In this document: piece after piece, positions 32,630 to 44,911 of the stretch
Position numbering within the stretch: position 1 is the first letter of the stretch
How the letters are laid out: the number at the start of each line of letters is the position of its first letter
NCBI RefSeq assembly: GCF_000003815.2
Contig: NC_049986.1
Coordinates: 22,431,976 to 22,495,975, forward strand
Length of the DNA stretch: 64,000 nucleotides
Source: Branchiostoma floridae
Taxonomy: Eukaryota; Chordata; Leptocardii; Amphioxiformes; Branchiostomatidae
Direction: 5' to 3'
The notes under the pieces: generated by a model
Databases searched by the model: none
The model's input: the letters and a program-made list of their open reading frames with translations, nothing else
What the model was told of the DNA's origin: nothing
Position numbers and translations under genes: made by a program

Positions 32630-34606
32630 TTACACACTGCTTCTGTCTTCGGCATGTCTGGCCTTGTGCCTCCTCAAGTGCGCGATCTGCGCTGCGGAGT
32701 AGTCACACTGGTCACACCTGTGGGGTTTCGTGTGTGTAGCTGTGTGCTGCCTCAAGGTACCCTTCGTTCCTGTCTTAAACCCGCAAACCTCGCACATGTA
32801 CGGCTTCTCACCGGTGTGCTTTGTCATGTGTATTGCTAAACTCCCTTTTTTCGTTGTGAAATAGTCGCACTCCTCACACTGGTAAGGCTTCTCCCCTGTG
32901 TGTTTAGTCATGTGCTCTTTCAAAAAGCACATTTCTGCCGAAGCGTATCCACAAACGTCACATTTGTAAGGTTTCTCACCAGTGTGCGTGGTCATGTGCC
33001 GCTTTAGATGGCTCCTTCGCGCTGTAGAAAAATCACAAAGTTCACATTTGTGTGGTTTGTCGCCGGTGTGTTTAGCCATGTGTCGTTTCAGGTCTGTTTT
33101 TCGTGCTGCAGAATAGTCACAGTATTCACAGTGGAAGGGTTTCTCCAAGGCGTGAACTGCCATGTGCTTTTTCAAATAAGTCATGCTTATGGTCGAGTAA
33201 TCACATACCTCACATTTGTACGGTTTTATGTTGGTGTGTGTGGCCATGTGACTTTTTAAAGATGATTTTGATGCACTAGCATAATCACAGACTTCACATT
33301 TAAAAGGTTTCTCCCCTTTGTGTTTCGCCATGTGCAGCTTTAACTTACCCTTTTGACGAGCGGAATAACTGCACAACTCACAGCTGTAAGGTTTCTCTCC
33401 AGTGTGGGTCGTCATGTGTTGCTTTAAAGACTTTTTGCTAACTGAAGAAAAGTCGCACAGAGTGCATTTGTGCGGCCTGTAGTTGCTGTGTTTAGCCATT
33501 ACGTGCTCTTTCAGATGGCCAGACTGTTGTGCCGAATAATCACAAAACTGGCACTGATAGGCCCTCTCCCCGCCGTGTATTGTCCGAATGTGCACGTATA
33601 GACCGTCCTTTCTTGCTGCGGAAAAGTCGCAGTGGCCACAGTGGTAAGGTCTCTCACCGGTGTGTTTACCCCGGATGTGCCGTTGCAGTTGCGGTTTCTG
33701 CGATGCTGAGTAGTCGCACTGTTGACACTTGAAGGGTTTCTCCCCGGTGTGGGTCCGGATGTGTTTTGTCATTGCTGTTGTACTAATGGTTTCATACTCA
33801 CAGTGCGGACAGCTATGTTTCTTTGGCTCCTTTTTAACCTTGATTTTAGGTTGTGTGTGTTTCAACATGTGTCTTTTCAAAGCTCCCTTTTGGACTGCGG
33901 AATAGTCACAGACATGGCACTTAAACGGTTTGTCGGCACTGTGTGTGAGCACGTGCTGTTTTAAAGTCTGCTTCTGATGAGTGGCGAAAGGACACACCTC
34001 ACACTTGTATGGTTTCTCCCCAGTGTGGGTAGCCATGTGGAACTTCAAACCCCTTTTCTCAACCGCAGAATAGTCGCACAGCGTGCACTTGTGCGGCCTG
34101 GTGTTGGTGTGTTTAGCCATAACGTGGTTCTTAAGTTGAGCGTTTTGCGCTGTAGAATAATCACAGTAAGTGCACTTATATGGTCTCTCACCGCTGTGAA
34201 CTGCTCTAACGTGGCTGAAAAGACCGTATTTCCTTGCTGCAGAGAAGTCACAGTGACCGCAGTGGTAAGGTCTCTCACCGGTGTGCACCGCCATGTGGCG
34301 TTTCAGTGGACCCTTTTTTGAAGTGGAATAGTCGCACTGGTCACACTGGTACGTTCTGTGGGACCTCATGTGTCTCCTCATCATCTGCTTGTGCTCCGTT
34401 TCATACTCGCAATGACGACAGATAAGTCTCCTCCGCTCCTCTCCACTTTCATTTTCACCTTGTCCACTTTCACTTTCAGCTTCTTCACTTTCACCTTCTC
34501 CACTTTCACTTTCAGCTTCTTCACTTTCACTTTCAGCTTCTTCACTTTCACTTTCCCAACTTTCAATTTTTCCACTTTTATTTTTTCCACTTTCACCCTC
34601 TCCACA
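32630..34606 (-). CDS. C2H2 zinc-finger protein with 21 fingers (5' end incomplete)
   Basis: One uninterrupted minus-strand frame. A Glu/Ser-rich acidic stretch with repeats of EAESESE lies at 34450-34570, followed by 21 C2H2 fingers mostly of the form YKCxxCDYSAxxKxxLKRHMxxH joined by THTGEKP-like linkers. The ORF ends at 32630. The first Met in frame (34384) lies inside finger 1 and so is not the true start; upstream the frame closes at 34607-34609 near the 866-base gap. The N-terminal exon is therefore missing or spliced from within or beyond the gap. Fingers 1-7 and 8-14 form two similar blocks. Expected to be a nuclear DNA-binding protein; target unknown. It lies opposite to the flanking lectin receptor genes. 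Confidence 0.85.
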   Translation of the reverse strand, partial: CGEGESGKNKSGKIESWESESEEAESESEEAESESGEGESEEAESESGQGENESGEERRRLICRHCEYETEHKQMMRRHMRSHRTYQCDQCDYSTSKKGPLKRHMAVHTGERPYHCGHCDFSAARKYGLFSHVRAVHSGERPYKCTYCDYSTAQNAQLKNHVMAKHTNTRPHKCTLCDYSAVEKRGLKFHMATHTGEKPYKCEVCPFATHQKQTLKQHVLTHSADKPFKCHVCDYSAVQKGALKRHMLKHTQPKIKVKKEPKKHSCPHCEYETISTTAMTKHIRTHTGEKPFKCQQCDYSASQKPQLQRHIRGKHTGERPYHCGHCDFSAARKDGLYVHIRTIHGGERAYQCQFCDYSAQQSGHLKEHVMAKHSNYRPHKCTLCDFSSVSKKSLKQHMTTHTGEKPYSCELCSYSARQKGKLKLHMAKHKGEKPFKCEVCDYASASKSSLKSHMATHTNIKPYKCEVCDYSTISMTYLKKHMAVHALEKPFHCEYCDYSAARKTDLKRHMAKHTGDKPHKCELCDFSTARRSHLKRHMTTHTGEKPYKCDVCGYASAEMCFLKEHMTKHTGEKPYQCEECDYFTTKKGSLAIHMTKHTGEKPYMCEVCGFKTGTKGTLRQHTATHTKPHRCDQCDYSAAQIAHLRRHKARHAEDRSSV

Positions 34607-34627
34607 CTAGCTTCCAGCATATTCGCT

Positions 34628-35493
34628 NNNNNNNNNNNNNNNNNNNNNNNNNNNNNNNNNNNNNNNNNNNNNNNNNNNNNNNNNNNNNNNNNNNNNNNNN
34701 NNNNNNNNNNNNNNNNNNNNNNNNNNNNNNNNNNNNNNNNNNNNNNNNNNNNNNNNNNNNNNNNNNNNNNNNNNNNNNNNNNNNNNNNNNNNNNNNNNNN
34801 NNNNNNNNNNNNNNNNNNNNNNNNNNNNNNNNNNNNNNNNNNNNNNNNNNNNNNNNNNNNNNNNNNNNNNNNNNNNNNNNNNNNNNNNNNNNNNNNNNNN
34901 NNNNNNNNNNNNNNNNNNNNNNNNNNNNNNNNNNNNNNNNNNNNNNNNNNNNNNNNNNNNNNNNNNNNNNNNNNNNNNNNNNNNNNNNNNNNNNNNNNNN
35001 NNNNNNNNNNNNNNNNNNNNNNNNNNNNNNNNNNNNNNNNNNNNNNNNNNNNNNNNNNNNNNNNNNNNNNNNNNNNNNNNNNNNNNNNNNNNNNNNNNNN
35101 NNNNNNNNNNNNNNNNNNNNNNNNNNNNNNNNNNNNNNNNNNNNNNNNNNNNNNNNNNNNNNNNNNNNNNNNNNNNNNNNNNNNNNNNNNNNNNNNNNNN
35201 NNNNNNNNNNNNNNNNNNNNNNNNNNNNNNNNNNNNNNNNNNNNNNNNNNNNNNNNNNNNNNNNNNNNNNNNNNNNNNNNNNNNNNNNNNNNNNNNNNNN
35301 NNNNNNNNNNNNNNNNNNNNNNNNNNNNNNNNNNNNNNNNNNNNNNNNNNNNNNNNNNNNNNNNNNNNNNNNNNNNNNNNNNNNNNNNNNNNNNNNNNNN
35401 NNNNNNNNNNNNNNNNNNNNNNNNNNNNNNNNNNNNNNNNNNNNNNNNNNNNNNNNNNNNNNNNNNNNNNNNNNNNNNNNNNNNNNNNNNNNN
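34628..35493. other. Assembly gap (866 N)
   Basis: Hides the 5' part of the zinc-finger gene and the sequence immediately upstream of copy C exon 1. Confidence 0.99.
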
Positions 35494-35525
35494 CTTCCCT
35501 TTTTCCTTTCCTTCAGAAGAGAAAA

Positions 35526-38500
35526 ATGTCGTCACCGGGTAGCAGAGACATGCTCCCTCGGGGCAGGTCAACTCACGGCCCGACTAAAACAGCCTGGACC
35601 ACCCGGTGCGACCACCTGCTTCCTCGGGGAGCTGGGCGGACTCGGAGCAGACCACAGAAGCTTAAGGCTAGACACAAGACGAGGACAACATCGGGTGCAA
35701 AGGACATCAGCCATGTACCGGTACCGGTAACAAATGTAACCTTTATGCAGGTCTATTTACTTTGCCCCAAAAAAATCCCCTATTTCTATTATACCTTGTA
35801 TAGTATATTATGTTTTATCTGTATTTGTCAGTACAATGTGTAATTTGCTTCTCGCTCACGAGTTTTTACAGCTTTCAGAACAGGAATGTTTCATTGCCGC
35901 ACTACTGATTTATAACTGCAAAGTAATTTTTGATGGAGGTACTTGTTGTTAAAATTTAAGGAAATTGAAATTGGATACAACACATTGCGGATAAATGATA
36001 ATTTGATAAAAGTAGTGTCAATTTGGCAATGTTCATGAAAACATCCTAGGTCACATTTTGCTAGATTTGCTTAAGTTTCGTGGTTGGAATCAGTATCCTT
36101 AATGTTTTCATTTCATGTCGCTCGTCTGTCACTAGACGAATGCAAGTTGGCCAAAACTATGGGCAAATGTCAGTGTGAAAAAGTCCGTTATTGGTACTAA
36201 GAGACTTTCGCGATTTCTAAAGTTAACACGCCGTATCCGAGGGGAGCGTAAGGAATATTCAATAGTGACCAATCGTTTCATATCCTCCCTAACCGTCAAT
36301 AATTTTCTTCCCAGGCCTCGCGCTCGTCAACACGCCCCCAAAGTTCCTTCACGTGGAAAGACATCTCCGTACGGGAGGACCGTCAGGAACCCCAAGTAGG
36401 AAATGTTCTTGTTTGTTTTGTAGCGTATAACCAGTCGCCCATCTCACGTCGCAGTAGGCTTATTTTGTAACTGGATGTGTGTCTATAATTTTGTGTCTAT
36501 ACACGCTGCAATATGCACTTTTCAGAGCAGATTGAGTGTTATGGCACCCCGAATGGTGCCTCTTTTAGTATGTGTTAGTGGGTGTGTGGTGTGTGATATG
36601 TACATAGCAGCCATAAACTTTCCATTACCAGCGGATATGCGCATTTTTATATCGAGTGTACAATTAAAGACAATGTCATGTATATATTTATTAAGCACAT
36701 AAAACACCGTGCCGTACAATACAATGGCACGTCCAGTTTTACCTACCTGGCCCTTTTCCATGTCTTAGACATTGGAATCCAGCAGTAAAAGTGACGACGA
36801 AGACATCCCCAGAGACCCTACACCGTCTCAGAAGCTCCCAGATGATCGGTACGTCATAGGTTTTTCCATATTCTTTCAATGGTGGAGTTTTAATGACTTT
36901 TTACCTCGTCAGATGCAATCGTTCCTTTCAATCTATGATAAGAGGTAACAACATAAGAACGTAGAACAGTGTCTATACTCGCTAAATCATACCTGTTTCA
37001 AGGTGCGTTGCCGTTGACGAGAAAAAAGAACAACTCCATTGCGAAGAAACCGACGAAAAGATGTCTGTAGAGTCAAAGGTGGAAAAGGTATTGAGTGCAG
37101 TTTTATTCTACTTTACTGTTTGTCACTTTCTCTACAGAATTTCTGTTCTTTATCTCAAGTCCCTGAAAGGGATTAACATACGAATAATTACTTTTTTCTC
37201 AGTTCCTTTTTATCGTAGACCCAAAAGAGTCTAATACTTGTTATTCTTGTAGGCCCCACTGAAAAGACAGCCGAGTTGTGACTCCCTCTTCACCGGGAAG
37301 CACTTGAAGCCCACCGGCGTCTGGACGCCGTACGGCCCGCCGCTGTACGGGTACGGCTCCGCCCTGAACCCGTCGCACAGGAAAGGGCCGGGCACGCTGG
37401 TCATCCTCGCCGCCATCTTCTACTGCCTGGCCGCCCTGACTGCTGTGGTGCTCGCTGTCCTATTCAAGACTAATGTCCTGTCGTGTGAGTAGAGTGGGTT
37501 AAAGGCTAGCTTCTGTCATCTTCTGCTGCCTTACCACTGACGGTGTCAATGTAGCAGTTATGGTCTACCAAAAACGGTTCCTTACCAAAGAGCTTACATT
37601 CATTTTAGCTTGTATCTTATCACTTTTGCCACAAATGTATTAAACCCCATTTGGTTCTTCTGATTAGGTAGAAGCTGTTTACCGAAAGATCGTGAAAATG
37701 CTAACTTTGCTTTGATCAAACCAATAACTACTCTTTTTCCTGTCATATATCTTCTGCATCTATTGTAGTATTCCACTCCCGGGAACGTTGAATCTCTTGT
37801 ATTTTTTTATTGTTTGACAGTGTACACGCCCCCGGAGCCAGTGCCGGCGTGGGTTCAGCAGTTTTCCCCGGAGATGCAGAGGTGGTACCGCTTGGCGCTG
37901 GCCGGAGGGCGGGACGCGTCAGAGATACAGCCTCCCGGCACCGTGCAGCAGCCGGCCCTGCCGTCTCCTGTGGAAGAACGTAAGTCTTTCGACCACTAAT
38001 TTCTGAGGCATACAAGAAGAGAGTAGACCCGTCCGGGCAACCCGCCCGTGATAATTATGATGATAATGAGTCACATATGAGCACAATACATCAGCTCTGC
38101 TACGTTACCTTCAGTCACTTCTGAGTCTCAGTGTTCCAGGCAGAGACCAGTACGGCAGAAGAGATAATAGAGACGAGATGACTTGAATTTTCTTTAATTC
38201 TTTCCAGTTTGCGGCAACATGTTTCTTCCCGAGACCCTACCAGACCTACGTCACGGTAACTTCAGCTGCACCAACATCGCCTACTATAACATCTACGTGC
38301 GCATGTGCATCGCCAAGTGTGACGTGGGCTACCAGACCGATGACGCAGGCCTGCTGTTCTGCAACCGCGGCCGATGGGCGCCGATCCAGCCCGAAGTCGT
38401 GTCGACACTCGTCGGCGTCGGTCGGGCTGCCGACACGATGCCGAACACCGACCCTCGGGCGTTAGAGTACCTCGGCATCCCCGACGAAATTTTCGCGGAC

Positions 38501-41500
38501 GTGGCTTTAAACATTTTAGTGAAGCTGGACTACGTCCCAAACCTTTCTATCGTGGAGTCATATCTAGACATGGTCTCGGAGAACAACATCATCGATTTTG
38601 ACATGATGCGGCAGTTGTTGATCTGGGTCGGTCCAAACATCGAAGACATCATCGCCAACCTGGACTTCCTGCAGATCCTATCTCGTCTAGGTAGGAAATA
38701 AAAAAAAGCCAGAAAAAAAAAAACATTTTTTATGAAGGCACCATATAAAACCAAGAATATGTATTTAAATTGCAAAAATCAGCTTCTTTTGCGTCATCTT
38801 TTCGCAACGTAGTGATTCTATCAAAGACATTTGTTATCTATCAACAAAGATATCTACAGGCCGAAAATGTCGGCAATGACTGTGGTATTATATGAGTAAA
38901 CGCAAATCATATCTAACCTAATCTTGTGTAATTTGACACATTCTGTCTGCCTGTTTGCAGAGACGTTTGGGGCGACCAGACATCCTGTGTGCAAAATTAT
39001 CAAGTGTGGGGAGGAATCTGAGGTACTTATTTCTAATGCCTTTTGTAAACAGCTATGAATGTGAGGCATAGACATTAACAAAGCTGTACCTAAGTCTATC
39101 TGCAATCAAACTAACTTAAACATTATCTGTTCATTAGGGAAATTGATCAGAATAAAACATATGCATAGTTTTAATTGCTAAAACAGGTAAAAAAAATCGC
39201 TAAAGAAACAGCTTCCAGTCTTTGTAGAGGAAACAGGGTTTTCTTTCATTGACAGAATTTATCTCATGGCCGAGTGAATAGCAACACAACCATGTACATG
39301 TCAGAGGCCAGAGTGGTCTGTGAGCGAGGCTACCTGCCCCGGCACCCTGTACTGACGTGCACGGCTTCAGGACAATGGGACAAACCCGCACTGTGCGACC
39401 CAGGTAGGGCATTGATATGATATTTGTTTACTTCCAGATCTGATTTCCAATTAGAAATTTGGTCTTATTGTTTGTACGCAATTTACGCAGTGACCTGTAG
39501 CATACCTGTGGACCCCCCGCATGGCTCACACCTGTGCCAGGGTCACGCGTTCTCGGACCACTGTGACGTCATCTGTGACGTAGGGTACGTACCGGAAACA
39601 GACGACACCCTGGGCTGCAGCTGGACCGGAAACTGGACCGTATTTCGGAGAGGGAACACGACGTTGAATGGAACTGCTGAATCAGCAGGTTTGGGAAATA
39701 CTACACATTTACTCGATTTGTGTTTTCCTCTTCTTCTTTAATTTATATACATACAATTATATACTATTGGAATTGTGTGTTATCAGCATGTTACACCATT
39801 GATTCCGACATGAAGTTGCTCTGTGAGCATTGTAGATCGTTTTCTTTTGGCAGACACTGTTACTCCAACGACTCTGGCTTGTGTCATCGCCGACTGTGGA
39901 AATGTTACGGTGAGTAGTTTATCCATCTGGCAAAGGGTTAATACTTCAGTCATGCTTGCAAAAAAATCATTATTTCATCAACATTGCCTTGTTTTTTTTC
40001 TAGTTACTCTATTTGAACCTATTGCTACACATGAGTCTTAGAGTTGAAAAATATTTTATTCACCTCATCTGTACACAGAAGCCCGCGCACGGTGACGTCA
40101 CATGTACAGGTACGACGTACGGCGAGACGTGCCATCTCACCTGTCATGACGGTTATGAACAGAGCCAAGACAACTTCACCTGCCAGGTTCATGAAGTCAA
40201 TGCCTTGGCCATCTGGAGTGGAGAACCAACATGCATTCCAGGTGATTTGACTTACGTTACTTGGAAGACACTATACTGTTGTGGTACATATGTATGATTT
40301 GTTCCTAAATGAGAACATGGATAATTGGTCCTTCACACTAAAATCGAATTAGCAGCAATCAAGAAGAACCAGTCGGAATGACGAATTTGCAAAATTCATG
40401 CCACATTCGGGGCCATTCCGAGTGGGACTTCCAAATGGACCTTATATCCCCTTCACACAAGAAGGAATGAGCCAGAATACCGTCAGAATAACTATTTACA
40501 CTTCGAAGTCCAAGGAATAAATGACCATTCTGACGACATTCCAACTCATTCTTGATCTCGCGCGAAGAGGCCTTTAGACACGCAGCCTTCCGGATTTTTG
40601 TAAAGAAACTAAGAAGGCATTGAAAAATTTTTACCAGTGAGTTGTGGATCTCCTCCTGAGTTCCCCAACACCGCCATCCAGTGCGCCAGCGGACACACCT
40701 ACGGGAACACCTGCGGAGTCACGTGTGCGGACGGGTACGAAGGAACGAACCTCCAGAACGTGACTTGTCACAGTACCGGCAACTGGAGCTTACAGGCGGG
40801 AGGTAGGGTCTACTGTTGCTTTTACAGCTACCCTTTCTACTAGAGTCCAGTTCATTGTATAACTGTTATATAGTAAACCAACTTGCATATTTTATGCAAC
40901 CTTTTGCTGAAGTAATTGCTAACGCTGTCCCTCTATGATTCCAGCGCTCCAGCCAGTTGTTAGGGAACCAAATCTATTCTGCCAGAAGAAGGACTGCGGC
41001 AATCTTCATGTATGTAATGTAAAGCTAAGCTAATTGAAGTCTAGGCATAAAGTGCCAAATACAAAATCATTGACTCGAATCATCCAGGCTATGGTCTCCG
41101 CCTTCGATAGCATACAAGCCTCAGAAACGTGAAGTATTTATTCTTATTAAAGTTTTATCTAACATCAATCAGAAGAACTGCGGACAGAACTATCTCAAAT
41201 TTTGCGCAAAAGTCAGCGCAATGAATAGAGATCAACTGAAAATTCACGGTGTGCTTCTCCTTTGTGTTGGAACAAATCTCAACTTAAAGACTATATATTC
41301 TATCAACACACAAGAGGTTTCATTCCGACGGACGTTTGTCTTAACACACAGAACCCAGCCCACGGCAGCCTGACGTGCAGCGGGACAAAGTTTCAGCACT
41401 CCTGCCGCCTGACGTGTGAGCCGGGCTACAAAGTTGCCGACGAGAGCGGCCATCTTCTCCACAGTCTCTACAACTTCAGGTGTATGGCAAGTGGACAATG

Positions 41501-44500
41501 GAACAACAGGGCAGGGTAAATATCCGCGCTTTATACATGCAATTCCTGATATGCCTCATTCAAGGTTTTTGTAGTGGCTATATAACAACACATGATACGA
41601 CATTAGAATAACACGGCGTTTTCGGGCCCAATCCATTCGGTTGGTCAGCAAAAAACGGCACTCGTGCAGCATCCTCTATTTCGGTTTTGCTATTTTGTAT
41701 TCTGACAAATCAGTCGGACTTAAGGTCTTCAACTAGTCAGAGTAATCTAATTGATACAGTTAAGTGAACCATGAACACGCCCTGTTCTGCAGCTGTGTCC
41801 CGTCAGACTACTGCCAGCTCGGGCTGCACGACTGCCACCCTGAGCACGGGGTCTGCAGCCTGACGGGTCACCAAACCTTCAGCTGCCGCTGCCGGGTCGG
41901 GACGGTCGGGAACGGGACGCACTGTGAACGGACAGCCTGTCCGGACTTTCCGGTCAGTAGCGGCCTGCCTTCCCTTTCCAAAAAGCCTATAAGATTCGAA
42001 GTTGTTTCTAACGGAGTAAGGAAATTAGACTGGTGCCCACGACTTGAAACTGAAACCTGACTAGCTTTCGAGTGGCATTTGCCATTTAAAGGAAAGCATG
42101 TTAGATTGTGTAGGAAGACTTGAATCCGCTGATGAACAGAAGGATAAATGATTTGCTGCATCTCTGTAATGAAAAAAATACGACGCGTTTTAAATAACAC
42201 ACGCTATACATGCATGTCTCTCGCTGCCACATCTCCACAGGTCGCTGAGCCGGAGAACGGCTTCTTCTCGTGTTCTATCCCGACATCCTCAGCAGCTGAC
42301 ACCTGCCAATCAGCCAACAGCACAAAGCCGGAGTACGAAGTCGTCTGTGTGCTCCACTGTAACCATGGTTACGACAGGCTGATCTATGCCGAGTACTCCT
42401 GCGAACAGGACGGGAACTGGACTATTCCTGTCGACATAAACAGCGTAGGGACCTCACCTTGTTTAGGTAAACCTTACTTCCCCTGTGATACTGTTCACCT
42501 ACTTTACAATTGAGACAGTCAGCAAATTTAACTGTGTGATGATCATACACCAATCAAAAGGTCAAGATCTCAATTTTCTTTAGCTTCGACACTGTAAATA
42601 CTTTTCACAACACCATTGTCCAGTGCTTCAAATATTGACAGATAGTGAGAATTTTGGGGATAGAAGTTTACAATGACAATGACAATGACAATGATCTTTA
42701 TTTGCATGACCTTGCCCATAGGCTAAATGCAGTAGTTACATAAAACTTTGCTGTAAAGAATCTTTACAGTGGCAGAGACAGAACAACTAAGGCTATGCTA
42801 CACTATAAGTACATCTATCGTTTACAAAATAGTCAAATATGTAATGCTATACTATTCTACAATTTACATGTCTCTTTTCTCTTCTTGAAACAAGTGTATA
42901 TGAATTCACAGAGTTTTTGCAGTACAATGTTGTCAGATGATTTCATTATGTATACAAAAAGCTCATCTTTTACTAACTGTTTAGCTCGTGTATCAAAATT
43001 CAGGGCATTAATAAAAGAGTTACGTATATCACTATATAACTCACATTCCAATACAAAATGAACTTCATTTTCAATATCTTTGGCGTTACAAAGTGTACAG
43101 ATTCTATCACTCGGAGGAGTCCGCTTGTATCTTCCTACTTCTATTTGTAAAGGGTGATCACTAATTCTTAATTTAGCCATGGCTCGGCGATGGCTGAAAT
43201 TATGTATATTTAGGTACTGTTCTCTTTCGTAGGTGTCTTTGAACTTCCTGTACGTTCTTAGTTTGTTTCCTTGATTTTTCTTTTTTCCATAAGAGTTGAA
43301 TTTGGAATAGAAAGTCTGTAGAAATATGTCTTTCAATCTTTGTTTCACTTGCGACTGAGCTGATGGTATATTATAGTCTTGGTTCAACAGTAGGTACCCA
43401 TAACCAGACTCCTCGAGAATCTTACTTACATTTGAAAGCCAACATGGTACCTTACGTCGGTGTAGATCTTGTTGTACAAGGAGTGCTTGATATTGTAAAC
43501 TATTTGTTGGTACTTCTCTAGTTAACCTGCTATAATAAGAGTAGAGCCTGCTGTAAGCCTCGATCCGCAAAGGAAACCTGCCAAGTTCCGCTCTTGTGGC
43601 GAGGTTACTAGCATTTCTTCTTACTCCAATGATAGCTTTACAGAATTTCAGATTATGCTTAGTAAAAGTATACATGTACTCAGATTTTATGATGTAATGC
43701 TTATCAAAGCCTGTTTTGTATTTCAGCTGTGAAATGCTCAAACATGTCCAGTCCCAAGCACGGCATGATAACGTGTGACCGCAACTACAATTTCCGCTAT
43801 CCCGAGGCCTGCAACTTTGCCTGCGACCGAGGCTACAAGCTTACTCACACAGACAGCCGCGAGAGACATTGTCAAACTGATGCAACATGGTCAGGAAACA
43901 ATGCCGAATGCATCGGTATGGGTAACATGTACAGAAACTTGATTTCATATGATAGAACCATGGTTTCAATATCACGTAACCAAAACCTGCTATAAAATCT
44001 TTTATACTATGAATTGATGAAAGGCGCTGAGAAAACGAAAATTATTGGACGGGTGTTTATAAGTTACACTTTCAAGTTGAACATTTTTGGATTGTTTAGA
44101 TTTTCTGTTCCAGCTGTGCCGTGCCCGACCCTGTCCAGACCTAGGAATGGAAGGATGTTATGTAACAGCGGATATTCCTTCCGCTATCCCGAGACCTGCG
44201 CCTTCAGCTGTAACCATGGTTACCACCTGTCTGCCGGCAGTACCAGGCGGACCTGCCAGGCGGATCGCACGTGGTCGGGCAGCGCTGCCAGATGTACGGG
44301 TAACATGTTTCACTTCATACCACAACTATGAGAGAGGCATCTATTGTTTTTCCTGACGTTCTTTATTTTGCTTGAAGGGGGGGGGGGGTCGACATATACG
44401 TGTACGGTGCTTATCAAATAAGTGTGATGTTTTCATTCAGTAACCATTAATACTGATAAAAACCGATTGATTGTAATACAATCACCCATCTTCTCTCTAA

Positions 44501-44911
44501 AAAAAAGGTTGCCCAAACGGGTACGATTACTACCCACCGAGCCAGTTGTGCTACAAGGCCTTTGATCAATGGAGTAACTATGACGATGCTGTCACGAAAT
44601 GTTCTTCTCACGGTGGAACTCTCGCCATGCCCCGTGATGCTGGCATCAACGCGTTCCTCATCAACCTGAAGAATGCCGTGGATAACAAAGCCTACTTCTG
44701 GTTCGGACTGACGGACCGCGCCAGTGAAGGCAGATGGGTATGGGCAGATGGCGTTGCTCTTGGACATTTTAACCGGTGGGGTCCAGGAAGACCCGACAGC
44801 GCGACCGACAATGAGGACTGTGCCCTTTTTTGGCCAAAAATAGACAACATGTGGAGCGATCTTCCGTGTTCTGCAACCTCTCTGAAGTTCATTTGTCAAG
44901 TCGATACTTGA
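35526..44911 (+). CDS. Type II membrane sushi-EGF-C-type lectin receptor, copy C
   Basis: Exons: 35526-35750, 36315-36395, 36769-36848, 37003-37087, 37253-37484, 37821-37979, 38208-38690, 38961-39022, 39256-39403, 39491-39688, 39854-39909, 40079-40241, 40638-40802, 40945-41009, 41352-41515, 41793-41952, 42241-42466, 43727-43915, 44114-44299, 44508-44911. The total is 3531 nt, 1176 residues, in phase. Exon 1 could instead end at 35726 (donor gtaaca), giving 1168. The order of modules equals copies A and B: cytoplasmic tail, helix, stalk, unknown helical domain, sushi array, EGF-like exon 16, sushi 17-19, lectin. Exons and several introns (2, 5, 8) are closer to copy B than to A. The lectin triplet is RPD with WSD, so canonical calcium-dependent sugar binding is doubtful. 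An antisense LINE sits in intron 17 close to the exon 18 acceptor. Confidence 0.82.
40330..40570. repeat. Inverted-repeat element in intron 12 of copy C
   Basis: Contains ccttcacac twice, and an inverted pair aagaaggaatgag/ctcattctt with gtcagaat/attctgac. Probably a MITE; termini not resolved. Confidence 0.4.
42659..43664 (-). mobile_element. LINE C-terminal fragment in intron 17 of copy C
   Basis: A minus-strand open frame of about 270 codons (42857-43664), homologous by eye to the end of ORF2 at 58312-59299: FCKxIxGVxRN, RAELG, a Cys-His cluster (CTLC...EVHFVLEC) and LQxLCEFIxxCFxKR. The element ends in a (CATTGT/CAATGA)n simple repeat at 42672-42698. It is 5' truncated, and its 5' end stops about 60 bases before exon 18 at 43727. 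Confidence 0.75.
44508..44911 (+). CDS. Copy C exon 20: C-type lectin domain, RPD/WSD variant
   Basis: Complete lectin fold from CPNGYDYY to FICQVDT with all structural cysteines. The sugar-site triplet is Arg-Pro-Asp (44789-44797) and the second calcium motif is Trp-Ser-Asp. Both depart from the ligands known to hold the sugar-site calcium. Ligand binding, if any, is probably not of the classical type. Confidence 0.85.

Noticed and set aside
32654-34321. Plus-strand frames opposite the zinc-finger array
   Set aside because: Antisense shadows of the repeated finger codons.
34358-35571. Long open frames on both strands across the N gap (Phe/Thr/Ser-rich on plus, Lys/Val-rich on minus)
   Set aside because: They are kept open by N runs and by off-frame reading of the Glu/Ser repeat of the zinc-finger gene; the C2H2 frame is the coding one.
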